Positions 11,001 through 19,174 of a stretch of DNA of 64,000 nt are shown here, piece after piece. The position numbers were made by a program, and so were the translations under genes. Source of the stretch: Pictodentalium vernedei (lineage: Eukaryota; Mollusca; Scaphopoda; Dentaliida; Dentaliidae); contig CM062292.1 of the NCBI GenBank assembly GCA_031216915.1, positions 6,449,920 through 6,513,919 of the forward strand. Direction: 5' to 3'. The notes beneath the pieces were generated by a model. That model was given only the letters and a program-made list of their open reading frames with translations. It ran no database searches and was not told the DNA's origin. Each line of letters starts with the position of its first letter. Position 1 is the first letter of the stretch.

Positions 11001-11228
11001 CAGATCTAGTGCCGAAAAGTATACTGCTCCAGTCAGTAAACTCAAGAGGTCATCTATCACTGGAAGAGGCCAACTAATGGGTTTAGTTATTTTATTTAAT
11101 TGCCTATAATCCACACAGAACCTACTTGTGCCATCCTTCTTTCCAACAAGTAAACATGGAAAGCTCCATGGTGACCTAGATTTCTGGATAATACCTGCTT
11201 CTAACATCTCGTCTATGGCAGTATCCAT
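8052..11228 (-). CDS. pol: Pol: reverse transcriptase, RNase H and integrase
   Basis: 1058 residues, in the same frame as the protease frame upstream and separated from it by a single TGA (11235-11237). Near the start come FCVDYRQLNK and FSALDLKSGYWQIAM, then the catalytic YLDD (AYLDDILIFSK, about residue 137). The Ty3-type RNase H has LYTDAS and TIEKECYAI. The integrase has an HHCC zinc-binding region (HDDAGHLGI...CEHCITCK), a D-D35-E core (LDVSGPYP, LTDNGTENV, HPQSNAKVERF) and a GPVSFRL segment of the GPY/F type. An acidic, low-complexity C-terminal tail of about 170 residues follows. The product would copy the RNA genome and insert the DNA. The methionine at 11228 is simply the first after the TGA, not a believable natural start. 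Confidence 0.93.
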   Translation of the reverse strand: MDTAIDEMLEAGIIQKSRSPWSFPCLLVGKKDGTSRFCVDYRQLNKITKPISWPLPVIDDLLSLLTGAVYFSALDLKSGYWQIAMAPEDKEKTAFTCHRGLFEHNVMGFGLQNAPSIFQELMSVVLQDCEDFALAYLDDILIFSKTEQDHLEHLEKVFQKLRKHNLKLKLKKCFFFQRETNYLGFVVNEHGIKPDMQKVEIIRSLEPPTTVKGVRSFLGMTSYYRRFLPNFSEIAKPLFDLTRKYAKYKWTEECQRAFEYLKESLTVIPCLGYPDLNKEYILYTDASNTCIGACLTQPCEVNQEEVLYGVKNEKPIYFLSHKLSDTQCRWSTIEKECYAIHYSLQKLNHYLNGAKFTIKTDHQPLKYVLSSSMNNRKIQTWALNITWYNCKIEYIKGTENTCADLLSRLPHKLENSENPTEDLDVDISDKTYEIGVLNTNNFRPQDFVECEIESPDPEPPEVVTIEPFDMTVEQQKDDESKEIIKLYESNNPPPAVSSRNIMIKGILYYISNSNDDPTLRMYIPEHLKSEVLKQYHDDAGHLGIDKIFASLVRKYYWKNLYKDIYKYCEHCITCKARNLQKVKPPLQFTDIPPYPFAKVGLDVSGPYPTTLSGNKYIVSFIDIYSGWPESFATPDKKADTIAQLLLEEIFPRFGAPLQILTDNGTENVNHIIQEVLIKLNVSHAVTSFYHPQSNAKVERFHRMLHDVLAKLSQDQLQTWDLHLNQTLAAIRFHPNESTKYSPFYLLYNRDVVLPLDNLLQPHRKYLGEEFHKVALQEQHRAFRLVHQNLKKAKNKQKKYADKNSKEINYEVGDPVYYKDNQRHSKLQNKWKPYYRIIEKTGPVSFRLRDQLTGKTTKCHAENIRKANLDWEIPKKGALNQALRQQRYVVPPEGSESDSATDSEDIPLNRIACRYRHARENSSSEDDIPLTELRKRIRENQLKDREMEVEELTSEGMSMDSSSDNDNQISEISEIEQPKMDQSKESNDNLEINLSATMSTGDNKDENQSITLAEIIKGKSQSNTPNEITKRQSVEEGEPEKINRIAIINAVLGALRSIV

Positions 11229-11234
11229 TATTTT

Positions 11235-12404
11235 TCATTTCATTAAAGGAACCCTATAAGGTTTCAGTTTGATTGGTTCATGACCCTGTGTGTCTATTCT
11301 CATTTTTACTACATCAGTGCTTCCCAACTGTGCATCTGTTGCAGCAAATAAATCTCGGTTATTTCTAATTATCATTTCCACTTCAGTTTTCTTATCTGCC
11401 GGGGCATGTATTTCATCATAGTTTATTTTATTAGTTGGAACATTGTTTCTCACTACTTCATTGACAGTCTTCACACTTGAATCAATTACAGGTGACACTC
11501 TAGCTAGTACACAACCTCGTCTTATTTTATAATGTTTATCTGTGCTATTACAAATCATGACCGGCACTACTCGGTCATTATTGTTTACAACTGTATTTGC
11601 TATCATTAATCCTGCCTGTTCACTAACATATCCTGTTTCTATAGGATTTACTTCTAATAAATCTGTTTCATACAGTCTTTTGCCACCTACTATTTTTGCT
11701 GTACACACAGTACAGGTCTGAGGTTTAATTACAAGCTGATTCTTGCTCCTTACTAGTGATGATATGTGGATATCTGGCACTAATGGAATTAGTTCGTTCT
11801 TAAGTCGAAAACATTCTAAATCATAATAGATTCTAACTCCATTTTTTGCTAACCAATCAATACCGAGGATCAGATTGCGTTCAATATCGACAACCCAAAA
11901 CTCGTGAGTTAACCATATGTTTTTAATCTGAAAGCTCAGTTGGACCACTCCTTTGACATCAAGGAGAGTGCCTCCAACCCCTTTTAAGGACAAGGACTTT
12001 TTAACAAGCCTTGGTTTATCCTTCAAATGTTTATACAGCTGGTAACTAATTAAGCTATACTGCGTGCCAGTATCCACCAAACCTCTTAATCTCTGTTTAT
12101 TTACTTTCAAAATTACGGAAGTCGGAATCGGTGTTCCATTTACATTTAACTCTTTTACTTCCTGTTTCCCTTTAATCTTACTACTATTCATACGATCACT
12201 TTGTTTACTCGAGAGAGAGCTGTTACTTTGTTTACTAATTTTCTGTACACTTTCATCTACTATTTTATCTACATATACTTTGTTTTTCTTTGGAACTCTA
12301 TTTATTCTTTTAACCCTTTTATTGTGAATGTTCCATGTTCCGGGCTTCAACACAGAACGCTTTAGTTTCCCTGTTTCATATTTTCCTGTTTTGGCAAACG
12401 GCAA
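11235..12404 (-). CDS. pol: Pol N-terminal part: aspartic protease
   Basis: A 389-residue frame overlapping the end of gag by 43 bases in the -1 frame, so Pol was probably made by -1 frameshifting; a run of four A residues lies in the overlap. The basic N-terminus is followed by a retroviral aspartic protease with LRGLVDTGTQYSLIS (catalytic DTG, about residue 113) and the downstream hydrophobic ILGIDWLAKNG, which matches the family's second conserved element. The frame ends in the linker just before reverse transcriptase at a TGA (11235-11237). The reading frame continues directly into the RT frame, so this is one polyprotein broken by one nonsense codon. A CpG-to-TpG transition of an arginine codon is the likely cause. 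Confidence 0.85.
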   Translation of the reverse strand: MPFAKTGKYETGKLKRSVLKPGTWNIHNKRVKRINRVPKKNKVYVDKIVDESVQKISKQSNSSLSSKQSDRMNSSKIKGKQEVKELNVNGTPIPTSVILKVNKQRLRGLVDTGTQYSLISYQLYKHLKDKPRLVKKSLSLKGVGGTLLDVKGVVQLSFQIKNIWLTHEFWVVDIERNLILGIDWLAKNGVRIYYDLECFRLKNELIPLVPDIHISSLVRSKNQLVIKPQTCTVCTAKIVGGKRLYETDLLEVNPIETGYVSEQAGLMIANTVVNNNDRVVPVMICNSTDKHYKIRRGCVLARVSPVIDSSVKTVNEVVRNNVPTNKINYDEIHAPADKKTEVEMIIRNNRDLFAATDAQLGSTDVVKMRIDTQGHEPIKLKPYRVPLMK

Positions 12405-12751
12405 TTCCGGGCGATATGGCCTACTTGTCTACAGTTGTAGCATGTCACTCTGCCATAATCCGGCCTCGGCTGACCTACGACATGTACATTGCTTGAGGCT
12501 TTAAATGGCCTTCCATGACCTTTACCAAAATTTCCAAATTTTTGTCCCGTTTCATGGCCAAAACCACGCCCATGACCATGTGGTCGTCGATAATGGTCGA
12601 CTTCCATCTGTTCATGAGGGGGATTCTGGTGACGATAGAATTCCTTGTCTCTAAAGTCATGGCCACTCATTTCAAATCTCTTTTTGACATTTTCCTCTTT
12701 CATGGCACTTGTTGCGGCGGACTCTAAGTCTGCGGGCTCTACACGAAGCAA
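12362..12751 (-). CDS. gag: Gag C-terminal part: nucleocapsid zinc knuckle
   Basis: About 129 residues continuing the gag frame after an in-frame TGA (12752-12754). It is rich in His, Gly and Arg and carries one CCHC zinc knuckle, CYNCRQVGHIARNC, followed by a basic tail. It would bind the genomic RNA. It ends in an overlap with the protease frame. No ATG starts this segment; it begins TTG directly after the stop, which shows it is the rest of the interrupted gag gene and not a separate one. Confidence 0.85.
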   Translation of the reverse strand: MLRVEPADLESAATSAMKEENVKKRFEMSGHDFRDKEFYRHQNPPHEQMEVDHYRRPHGHGRGFGHETGQKFGNFGKGHGRPFKASSNVHVVGQPRPDYGRVTCYNCRQVGHIARNCRLPKQENMKQGN

Positions 12752-13456
12752 TCACATTCTGATGGCGGGGTCTCTTAAGCCATCGATAAAAAAATTAACT
12801 AATTGTTTCTGAATGGAAGGGGCAAATATGTCGGACTCGAACGCATCCTCTGCCAGATCTAGTAACTTTGCATGATAGATCTGAACACTATCATTCTGCT
12901 GTTGTTTGATTGCTCTTAACATTGACAAGGCATACTGGGGTTCAGTAACGTCACTGAATCTAGTTTTCATTTCTTTTCTAAGATATTCCCAAGAAATGTC
13001 AGGTTTAATTGTCAGTCTTCTTTGGATGTAGTCTGCGATGACTCCACCCGACCTGTGTAATGCCATGAATACCAATTCATTTATGTCACTACCCATGGAC
13101 CTCGCATGTCGCTCTATTTGTTTAATCCAGTCTTTAAACTGCTTAGGGTCCCCTGTAAACTTATCCACTGTGTTGGCCAAAGTTTGGGCACTCACAGCAG
13201 CTACTTGCCTTTTTGCTGAATCGGCTTGGTTTGCTACACTTCCTTTTAAAATATCGATTTGTTGTTGCATCGCATTTATGGGGTTAAGTGGGTCACCCTG
13301 ATTTTGTTGTTGTGCCAGTAACTGTTGTTGTGCTTGTTGTTGGGCGAGTAATTGCTGTTGTTGTTGTTGTTGTAACAACTGCTGTTGTGCTTGGTCCAAC
13401 TGTTGTTGGTGTTGTACATTCTGGATCTCATTGACTAAATCACCGTACTGATCCAT
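12752..13456 (-). CDS. gag: Gag N-terminal part: capsid, glutamine-rich
   Basis: A 234-residue frame starting MDQYGDLVNEIQ. Residues 15-52 are almost pure glutamine, leucine and alanine. The capsid-like part follows, with FTGDPKQFKDWIKQIE (about 100-115), the usual signature of Ty3/gypsy capsids, then helices ending at residue 234. It is terminated by TGA, but the same frame continues with the nucleocapsid segment. It would form the particle shell. Confidence 0.85.
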   Translation of the reverse strand: MDQYGDLVNEIQNVQHQQQLDQAQQQLLQQQQQQQLLAQQQAQQQLLAQQQNQGDPLNPINAMQQQIDILKGSVANQADSAKRQVAAVSAQTLANTVDKFTGDPKQFKDWIKQIERHARSMGSDINELVFMALHRSGGVIADYIQRRLTIKPDISWEYLRKEMKTRFSDVTEPQYALSMLRAIKQQQNDSVQIYHAKLLDLAEDAFESDIFAPSIQKQLVNFFIDGLRDPAIRM

Positions 13457-13493
13457 TTTAGTCTATGTAAATTTTACTACAGTCTATTTAGAA

Positions 13494-13733
13494 TTAATTT
13501 CTCCTTAATTTCTTCAGTGGGGGTTCGCCTTCGAAGGGAATAGTATATTTAGGAATAGGTCTAACTTTTACGTCACAATGCACTATCGAGTTGTCTTCTT
13601 TGTTTACCGTTATGTGTCGTTCAAATAGTAAATCGCAACAATCACAGACTGTCACAATGTTTAAAGTTTGTATGTATTTAATGCAGTGTGAATTTGGGTC
13701 ATTGGGCTCAATTCTCAGTGGAAGTGGAATCAT
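13494..13733 (-). CDS. small leader ORF upstream of gag, function unknown
   Basis: A 79-residue open frame ending 38 bases upstream of the gag start, in the leader of the gypsy RNA. It has a cysteine cluster (VCDCCDLL) and a basic C-terminus (KKLRRN). I do not recognise it. It could be an accessory protein, a translational regulator as an upstream ORF, or chance. No upstream in-frame extension exists; a TAA lies 18 bases before the ATG. Confidence 0.3.
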   Translation of the reverse strand: MIPLPLRIEPNDPNSHCIKYIQTLNIVTVCDCCDLLFERHITVNKEDNSIVHCDVKVRPIPKYTIPFEGEPPLKKLRRN

Positions 13734-14202
13734 TAGGTTTAATGTTTTTAATTACTTGCATCAATGTTTTCTCAAGATTTTCAATTTCTCCGTCTGTGAA
13801 GGGGTACTTAAATGTCTGGGTCGTAGTGCCAATGTCAACGATAGATTTTTTCTCCCTGTTGTACACTGAATTTCGTAATCAAATCAGCAGACAACAAGAC
13901 GAAAGTTTGCTGACTAATACAGTCTTTCTTATATATACCAAAGTAGTCTGAAATTCCAAATATTTTGGTCTCACAATATCACAAAATTCCGCAAAACTTA
14001 CAGCCAAAGGGTCATCAGATGTACATGAAAATATTTTGGGCTCAGTGTTGCACATTGATTGCTGTTTCAATCAATCTAATTATTTTTGCCAAATACAAAT
14101 GTAAAATCTATCACCAACCAACTCTAGCTATTCATCAAAAGAATAAATTACACTAACCTGGTGCTGTAGATGGTTGTTGATCTGTCTGTCAATCTGGACT
14201 GA

Positions 14203-14221
14203 AATCCTGCGAATGGCACCA
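14203..14221 (-). promoter_or_regulatory. primer binding site of gypsy element
   Basis: Read on the minus strand, TGGTGCCATTCGCAGGATT begins 11 bases after the 5' LTR. It starts with TGG (complement of tRNA CCA) and its last bases match a T-stem (complement AATCCTGC), as expected for a tRNA 3' end. The tRNA identity is not assigned. Confidence 0.65.
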
Positions 14222-14232
14222 ATAAAACGCCG

Positions 14233-15095
14233 TGTAACACTACGGATCGTGAGGTCACCTCAGGTGGGCAGCGCGTCTGGCCGTTGTGACACCAGACAAC
14301 TGGATGTGCGAGGGTTACTGCGTTTGAAAACCTCCTTCGATAGGGCCGTGGATCCCTACCAAAGTAGTAGCGGTTCTCTCCTGTTCTTTGATCGTCTAGA
14401 TTACGGAGGGACTCCTCTCCCCTGTGGTCTCGCCCAGTCTGCTGTCCACTGATCTCCTTCTCCAATGGCTGCACGTCGCTTTAGGGTTGGGAACAGGTTC
14501 TTTGTTACTTCAGTCAACTGACAACTCCAAATTGGTATGGTGATTATAATTTTAATAAGTCTAAACAAAAGAAAACTGGCCTCTCTTAGTGCTCTCTCTC
14601 TCACTCTCAAAGTCTAAGTGCTACTGCGGTGCTCTAGATGGAGGACACACCGGGTGCTGGATGGAAAAAGCACTGCTGGATTTGTGGCGAACATCGACTT
14701 ATATCACAAACAGCCAGCCCACACCTACTGTGGAATATTGCATTCTCATAGTGACTCTGCAGTATGTTAGAATATATTTCCAACATTTGCATTATCACAG
14801 TGACTCAGCAGAATGTTGACTACATCCTATTGTGCTTTGTCACGAAGGTTCAATTACTCTCTGTCAGAATACAGAATAGAATATCATCAGAATAAATCTG
14901 AAGTCTCATTATTAAAATATCAATTCCATCAGAATAAATCTGAATTCTCATTACCTCTATCTCTATTATCTCTCTATATATATATTAGCACTTATTATAT
15001 TAACACTTATTGAGGCTCGAAAATAAAAACATAATTGCTTCAGCGACACACGCTTAACCCTTCCAGATGACTCAGTCCACGTTGACTCTGTTACA
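14233..15095 (-). repeat. 5' LTR of the gypsy element
   Basis: 863 bp, TGTAACA...TGTTACA. It would carry the promoter for the element, which is transcribed toward lower coordinates. It has one copy of the 105-bp unit that is doubled in the other LTR. Confidence 0.95.
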
Positions 15096-15612
15096 ATATG
15101 CAAATACAGCTGCTGAAAAAATATTATTTTTCGAAAAGTTTCAGCAAAACCATATCATGTGACCCCTCTTTGGAACGAGCTTGTCGTTCATATGGTTTTG
15201 TTGAAATTTTTTTTAAAAATTTAAAAAAATGATATTTAAAATAATGAATTTTAAAATCGTCTGCGTTGGGTAAAGGGTTATGAACCCTTCTGAAAATTTT
15301 CACTAGTCCGGAAAAAGCATCATTTATAATGTGTGTGGGTCCGAAAATTTACCAGATTGATGTCAGAGTCGAAATTTTGAGGCCATGTCAATTTTAGAGT
15401 AGGAAATTTGAAACTCAAGTTTCCAGTTGGAAATAAAAGATCAAAATTTCTCATCATTAGTTGGAATTTTAATATTTTTCATGAACAATGTTAATTTGTT
15501 GAATTTCCAACCATTTGATTTTTGACCTCGGAATTTCCAACTATTGAAAAAAATACTCCTAGCTGGGGGGAGAGACCCCCCCCCTCCCCCACCCCCTGTC
15601 GCCACATCCCTG

Positions 15613-15993
15613 CAGTACATATATTTTTTTCTGATTAGGTAGTGACTTTAATTTGTTTCTGTGAATGGAATGGACAGAATTGGAATCCCTGCAAAAATAA
15701 CCCCATAATTTTCATCAGCAACAACCCTACGCACACCTCTTGGTAACTGACAGCAGACTCTAAAGACTACAATTTAAGCCTTTGAACCTGAGATGCCGGT
15801 TTAATTGCCCAGACATGATGATACGTCATAATTTCATTAAGAATGACTGTAATGTGTAGGGTAAAGCAATCGATATTTTTAAGGATGCACGTTGAAAATA
15901 TTAATTGGTCTGCCCCCAGATGATGAATATGGAATCTTCCAGTTGCTGTTTTTGAAAAGACCTGGAAGATGTCACCAGTGTTCTAAGGGTTAA
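15613..15993. other. non-coding stretch, no gene seen
   Basis: Follows the target duplication of the hAT-like element. No coding or repeat signal was found apart from AT-rich composition. Confidence 0.35.
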
Positions 15994-16200
15994 CCCTTTA
16001 TCCAACGTGCAGAAAATACAAATTAATTATTTAAACTATTGTTTTACACATTTTTAAAACGTTCAACAAAACAATATCGTGTGATTCCTCATTGCAACGG
16101 TTGATATGATTTTTTTTATTTTTTTTTAAAAATGTGTATCGTTCAACTGCTTGATTTGCAAATTACATGACAGATACAGTTGATTCGTTGGGTAAATGGC
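15994..16200. mobile_element. piggyBac-like MITE, family C copy 2, degraded
   Basis: TTAA (15990-15993) is followed by CCCTTTATCCAACGTG. The family arm acaaaacaatatcgtgtgat and a decayed core (cctcattgcaacgg) are present. The inverted end is gattcgttgggtaaatgg near 16200, without a TTAA. Confidence 0.75.
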
Positions 16201-16310
16201 CAGTCTTCGGATTTAAAGCGAGCGATCGGTCTTTCACACCATCACACCTATAATTTGTACTTTTTGCGAAAAGACAACAGCACGCTACGGTTCCACTAAG
16301 CGGATGAATA

Positions 16311-16445
16311 GCCTTTACCCGACGAATCGCTGCGTAGTATACAAATTGTGCGGGAGAAAAAACTTTCAACAAAACTATATCATGTGGCCCCCTTATTGGA
16401 ACTAGCTCGTTCCATTGAGGGATCAAATGATGTGGCTTTTCTAAA
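16311..16445. mobile_element. piggyBac-like MITE, family C copy 3, truncated
   Basis: Begins gcctttacccgacgaatcgc and contains the arm caacaaaactatatcatgtg and the core ttggaactagctcgttcc. The right arm stops around 16445, where a different dispersed repeat starts. Confidence 0.7.
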
Positions 16446-16935
16446 AATTGTTTCAAGAATTGGGGGAAAAATGAAAATAACCAAAATTTGATATCATGTG
16501 TTTTCTGTAAATGGCTAAATCATTTTGTGGGAAAAAAGGCCAAATAATACAATGTGTGCGTGAAATTGTAAACAATACACGATGAATTATAAACTGTAGA
16601 AATTCCAAGACTTTAAATTTGTCAAACTTCACTTTCCGAAAATTGATAAGTAAACAATATAATCTGACAAACTTCAAAGGCCTGTTATGTCACTCACTGT
16701 CTTTTCGCTCATTCATTCCATGAAGAATCATCTGATTGACTTACAATTCTCCACTGAAGTTGCATTTCATGTATTATACCAAACTCAAATAAATTTTATT
16801 ATTGCTGCGAAAAGCTTATTTAAAAAATCAGGTAATATTTTTGAAATCCCACCTTACTGTGCACCAGTGGAGAAGACGATGTCCAAATGTTCGTTGATGT
16901 TTTCTCGAAAACATTTTTACTGATGCCGCGACTCA
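16440..16935. repeat. dispersed repeat H, copy 1
   Basis: About 500 bp that matches 41630-41990 in inverted orientation. Shared blocks include caagaattgggggaaaa, gttgcatttcat, gaaaagcttattt and gatgccg.gact. The family is not identified and there is no coding support. Confidence 0.65.
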
Positions 16936-16940
16936 ACAAA

Positions 16941-17034
16941 TCGTCGGCTGAGTTCTAGAATGTTCTATGTCCCATAGGGGAGATAATACATAGTCCCATA
17001 GAGGACATAGAACATTCTAGCACTCAGGCGACGA
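16941..17034. repeat. short hairpin, family P copy 2
   Basis: 94 bp. The left arm TCGTCGGCTGAGTTCTAG and right arm CTAGCACTCAGGCGACGA are inverted, with inner stem aatgttctatgtcc / ggacatagaacatt and a short irregular centre. Same family as 1183-1252. Confidence 0.8.
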
Positions 17035-17133
17035 AATAGCGCACTTTAGTTCCAATGACAGCGAGCAGTACACAGAGCGCCTCCCATTTTCAAAATCAAA
17101 TGACTTGTAAACCGTTAATCGATTATGAACGAT

Positions 17134-17854
17134 CAGGGATGTGGCTAGAAGTTACCGTTTGGGAGGGGTGTAGAGTAGTGAATATCAAAATAGGGAGAGG
17201 GAGCGGGGGAACTCCCTCTCAGTCCCTCCACCAAGTCGGAAATTCACTACCGAGAAAAAATTTGAAAATGAAGCCATGAAAGGGGGCATAAAATTGATTC
17301 TAGTAACAAAAATGCCAACTCATTTATGATAGAATTATCAGATTATTATTATTTGGTATTATTCTGGGAATTGAATATGTGCTAAACAAAAGCTCAAGCT
17401 GAGAACTTTGAGCAACTCACACTGTCCTAACATTAAATCAGATCTTATACAGGAATGATCAATTTTCGAAGTTTCATCATTTTGTAACTGTGAATGATGG
17501 AAGTAACTCAGGATAACGATTTTACATGATGTTAACTTCTTGAAGTGCATTTCGGGGATTTTTTATTTATTACAATAAGTTTTATAGAAATCTCGTATCG
17601 ACCGATATCATGCATACTTATGAAGCTCGATATTGCATACACTGTAGTTGTAAATAGTAACAGTGGAATTTTTGCCGATTTGAAACCGAGTTGGAATTTT
17701 GGGAAGTAAAGGAGGCATCAGCATCACCAAAGAAGCTCTAAAATATATGGAATTTCCAACTACTCATGACTTGCCCTCTGAATTTCCAACTATAGATAAT
17801 TTTGGCCAAGATAGGGGGGGGGGGACACCCCCACCCCCTGTTGCCACGTTGCTG
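17134..17854. mobile_element. hAT-like non-autonomous element, copy 2
   Basis: Left end CAGGGATGTGGC at 17134 and right end GCCACGTTGCTG ending 17854. The flanks TGAACGAT (17126-17133) and TGTACGAT (17855-17862) match 7 of 8, consistent with an aged 8-bp duplication. G-rich and C-rich runs lie inside the two ends (17172-17215, 17814-17840), as in the copy at 3725-15612. No transposase is encoded. Blocks such as gaatttccaactat are shared with the right part of the other copy. Confidence 0.7.
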
Positions 17855-18036
17855 TGTACGATATGAGAAAACATCGCACGGGATAGTCGATAATTATTGT
17901 TAACACTTTAACCATCGTGATCGCCCAACGCTACTCACAAATTATAGAGTCCTGACTGTTCAATATTCCAACGTGAACTTCATCATCAAGACACGCCTTC
18001 ATTGCTTCCACTCCGGAATCAGCATTCAGCATAACA

Positions 18037-18209
18037 TACATACACAGTACGACACACACGTGTGAATGGGTTAATCGATATTGCACGAGTGCCAGCGCGG
18101 AAGGATAGAACGAGAGGCCGCGGGCCTCGAGTTTTTTATCCTTCCGTGATGGAACAAGTGTCATATCAATTAACCTATTCACACATGCGTGTCGTTCTGT
18201 GTTTATTAC
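18037..18209. mobile_element. palindromic MITE with GC-rich centre
   Basis: Arms of about 80 bp are inverted with mismatches: cacgtgtgaatgggttaat on the left pairs with attaacctattcacacatg on the right. The centre gaggccgcgggcctc is perfect. The two copies of cggaaggata flank it. No TIR or target duplication could be fixed. Confidence 0.7.
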
Positions 18210-18323
18210 ATGCCACCACGTCTATAAAAAAAAATGATTAGAAGGACACTCAGCAATTCATTTGACACCTATCAACAAAAAGAATCGCCAAACGAATTTG
18301 CGAGGGGAACTCGTGTTACTCTT

Positions 18324-18391
18324 TCGTCCCCTGAGTTCCAATGTGTCTATGTGCCTCATGGCACATAGACACATTGGAACTCGGGGGACGA
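18324..18391. repeat. 68-bp near-perfect hairpin, family P copy 3
   Basis: A 32-bp stem with one mismatch and a 4-base loop (TCAT). The outer ends are TCGTCCCCTGAG and CTCGGGGGACGA and the inner stem is ttccaatgtgtctatgtgcc. A transcript through it would fold into a precursor-like hairpin. Confidence 0.85.
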
Positions 18392-18680
18392 TTTTTAGCT
18401 ATCGCTAGCGATTCATATTGTAATTGCGGTGCGCGATTTGTAAAAAAATCTAGTGAAATTTCGCTTCTATTTAAAAATAGTCCGTCAACGATTTCCAGAT
18501 TTTAATTTTCCGCACGGTTTAGTGTTGCTATAGATGGGGATTACACAGAACAGGAGTGTGATAAATGCGAGAAAGGTTCACAAAACACCAAAATAAATTT
18601 TAGAGCATATTTTTAAATTCCACACTAATTTCACTTGCTAATTACTATTTAGCAGCACAGTTGAGTTGAGTTTTGAGCAG
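18392..18680. other. non-coding stretch left of the tandem duplication
   Basis: AT-rich, no coding signal. It ends ttttgagcag, the unique left flank of the duplicated 7.35 kb unit. Confidence 0.4.
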
Positions 18681-18899
18681 CCTCTACCAGCATGTGATTA
18701 GCAACAAAATATGAAATTGTTTCTTCAAGGCAAGTAAATCACATTTCAGAGAACATATTGCCTAACATTTTTGATTTCCTGCATTTTAACTCAACAGTAA
18801 TTGAACTCAAACAGTTGTGAAGGAGTGGGAATTGACTACTCATTCAACAAAATCCATTTTACTCGAATCTCTCTTCACCCCAGCAAAAATACTAAAAGA

Positions 18900-19174
18900 G
18901 CAACACCACCACCCCCCACCCCCCCCCCCGCCCGACAAACAGACCCGATAAGCTGCGTTTCAACCCCAGGCTCATGAAATAACGCCAGTAGTAAGATGTG
19001 AATATATTGCAATCACCTGACTTGAAGCTGTATTATAATATTACCTCAACAGTTTAGTCAACGCTACTTTTCACCCCTTTCCACATCTTATCAAGGTTGT
19101 AATTCACGGCCATGGCCATCCCATTCCCTTCGATTCTTGTCTCGTTGTCCCAGTTCTGCCCACTGATCTTGATA
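18900..19174. other. C-rich run and non-coding sequence
   Basis: A C-rich run (18908-18931) is followed by non-coding sequence. On the minus strand a short open stretch 19050-19190 reads like coding sequence (QNWDNETRIEGNG) in a different frame from the candidate at 19175-19447. The two could be parts of one broken gene. Confidence 0.3.

Larger units (their letters stand above)
3894..15095 (-). mobile_element. Ty3/gypsy LTR retrotransposon with envelope gene
   Basis: An 11.2 kb element bounded by LTRs that start TGTAACA and end TGTTACA, with 4-bp duplication ATAT on both sides (3890-3893, 15096-15099). On the minus strand the order is LTR, primer binding site, leader, gag, protease, reverse transcriptase-RNase H-integrase, envelope, polypurine tract, LTR. 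This is the layout of errantivirus-like, env-bearing gypsy elements of invertebrates. The LTRs differ by about four counted substitutions, a CT step and one 105-bp duplication, so insertion was recent. Gag and pol each carry one in-frame TGA; env is open throughout. The element sits inside a piggyBac-like MITE. Confidence 0.95.
3853..15277. mobile_element. piggyBac-like palindromic MITE, family C copy 1, split by gypsy
   Basis: Starts TTAA|CCCTTTACCCAACG (TTAA at 3849-3852) and ends CGTTGGGTAAAGGG|TTAT at 15277. The ends and TTAA target match piggyBac-type elements. Its own bases are 3853-3893 and 15096-15277, about 219 bp. The first 41 bases match the inverted right end of the intact copy at 60985-61225. 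The gypsy insertion therefore interrupts cgtaATATgcaaat, and the MITE resumes at 15096 with ATATGCAAAT. Confidence 0.9.
3725..15612. mobile_element. hAT-like non-autonomous element, split by nested insertions
   Basis: The left end CAGGGATGTGGC (3725) and right end GCCACATCCCTG (ending 15612) are inverted copies. Both are flanked by an identical 8-bp duplication, CAGTACAT (3717-3724 and 15613-15620), which is the hAT signature. Its own sequence is 3725-3848 and 15282-15612, about 460 bp without coding capacity. Long G and C runs lie just inside the ends (3751-3780, 15575-15600). The intervening DNA is a piggyBac-like MITE that itself holds a gypsy element. A sister element is at 17134-17854. 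Confidence 0.85.
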
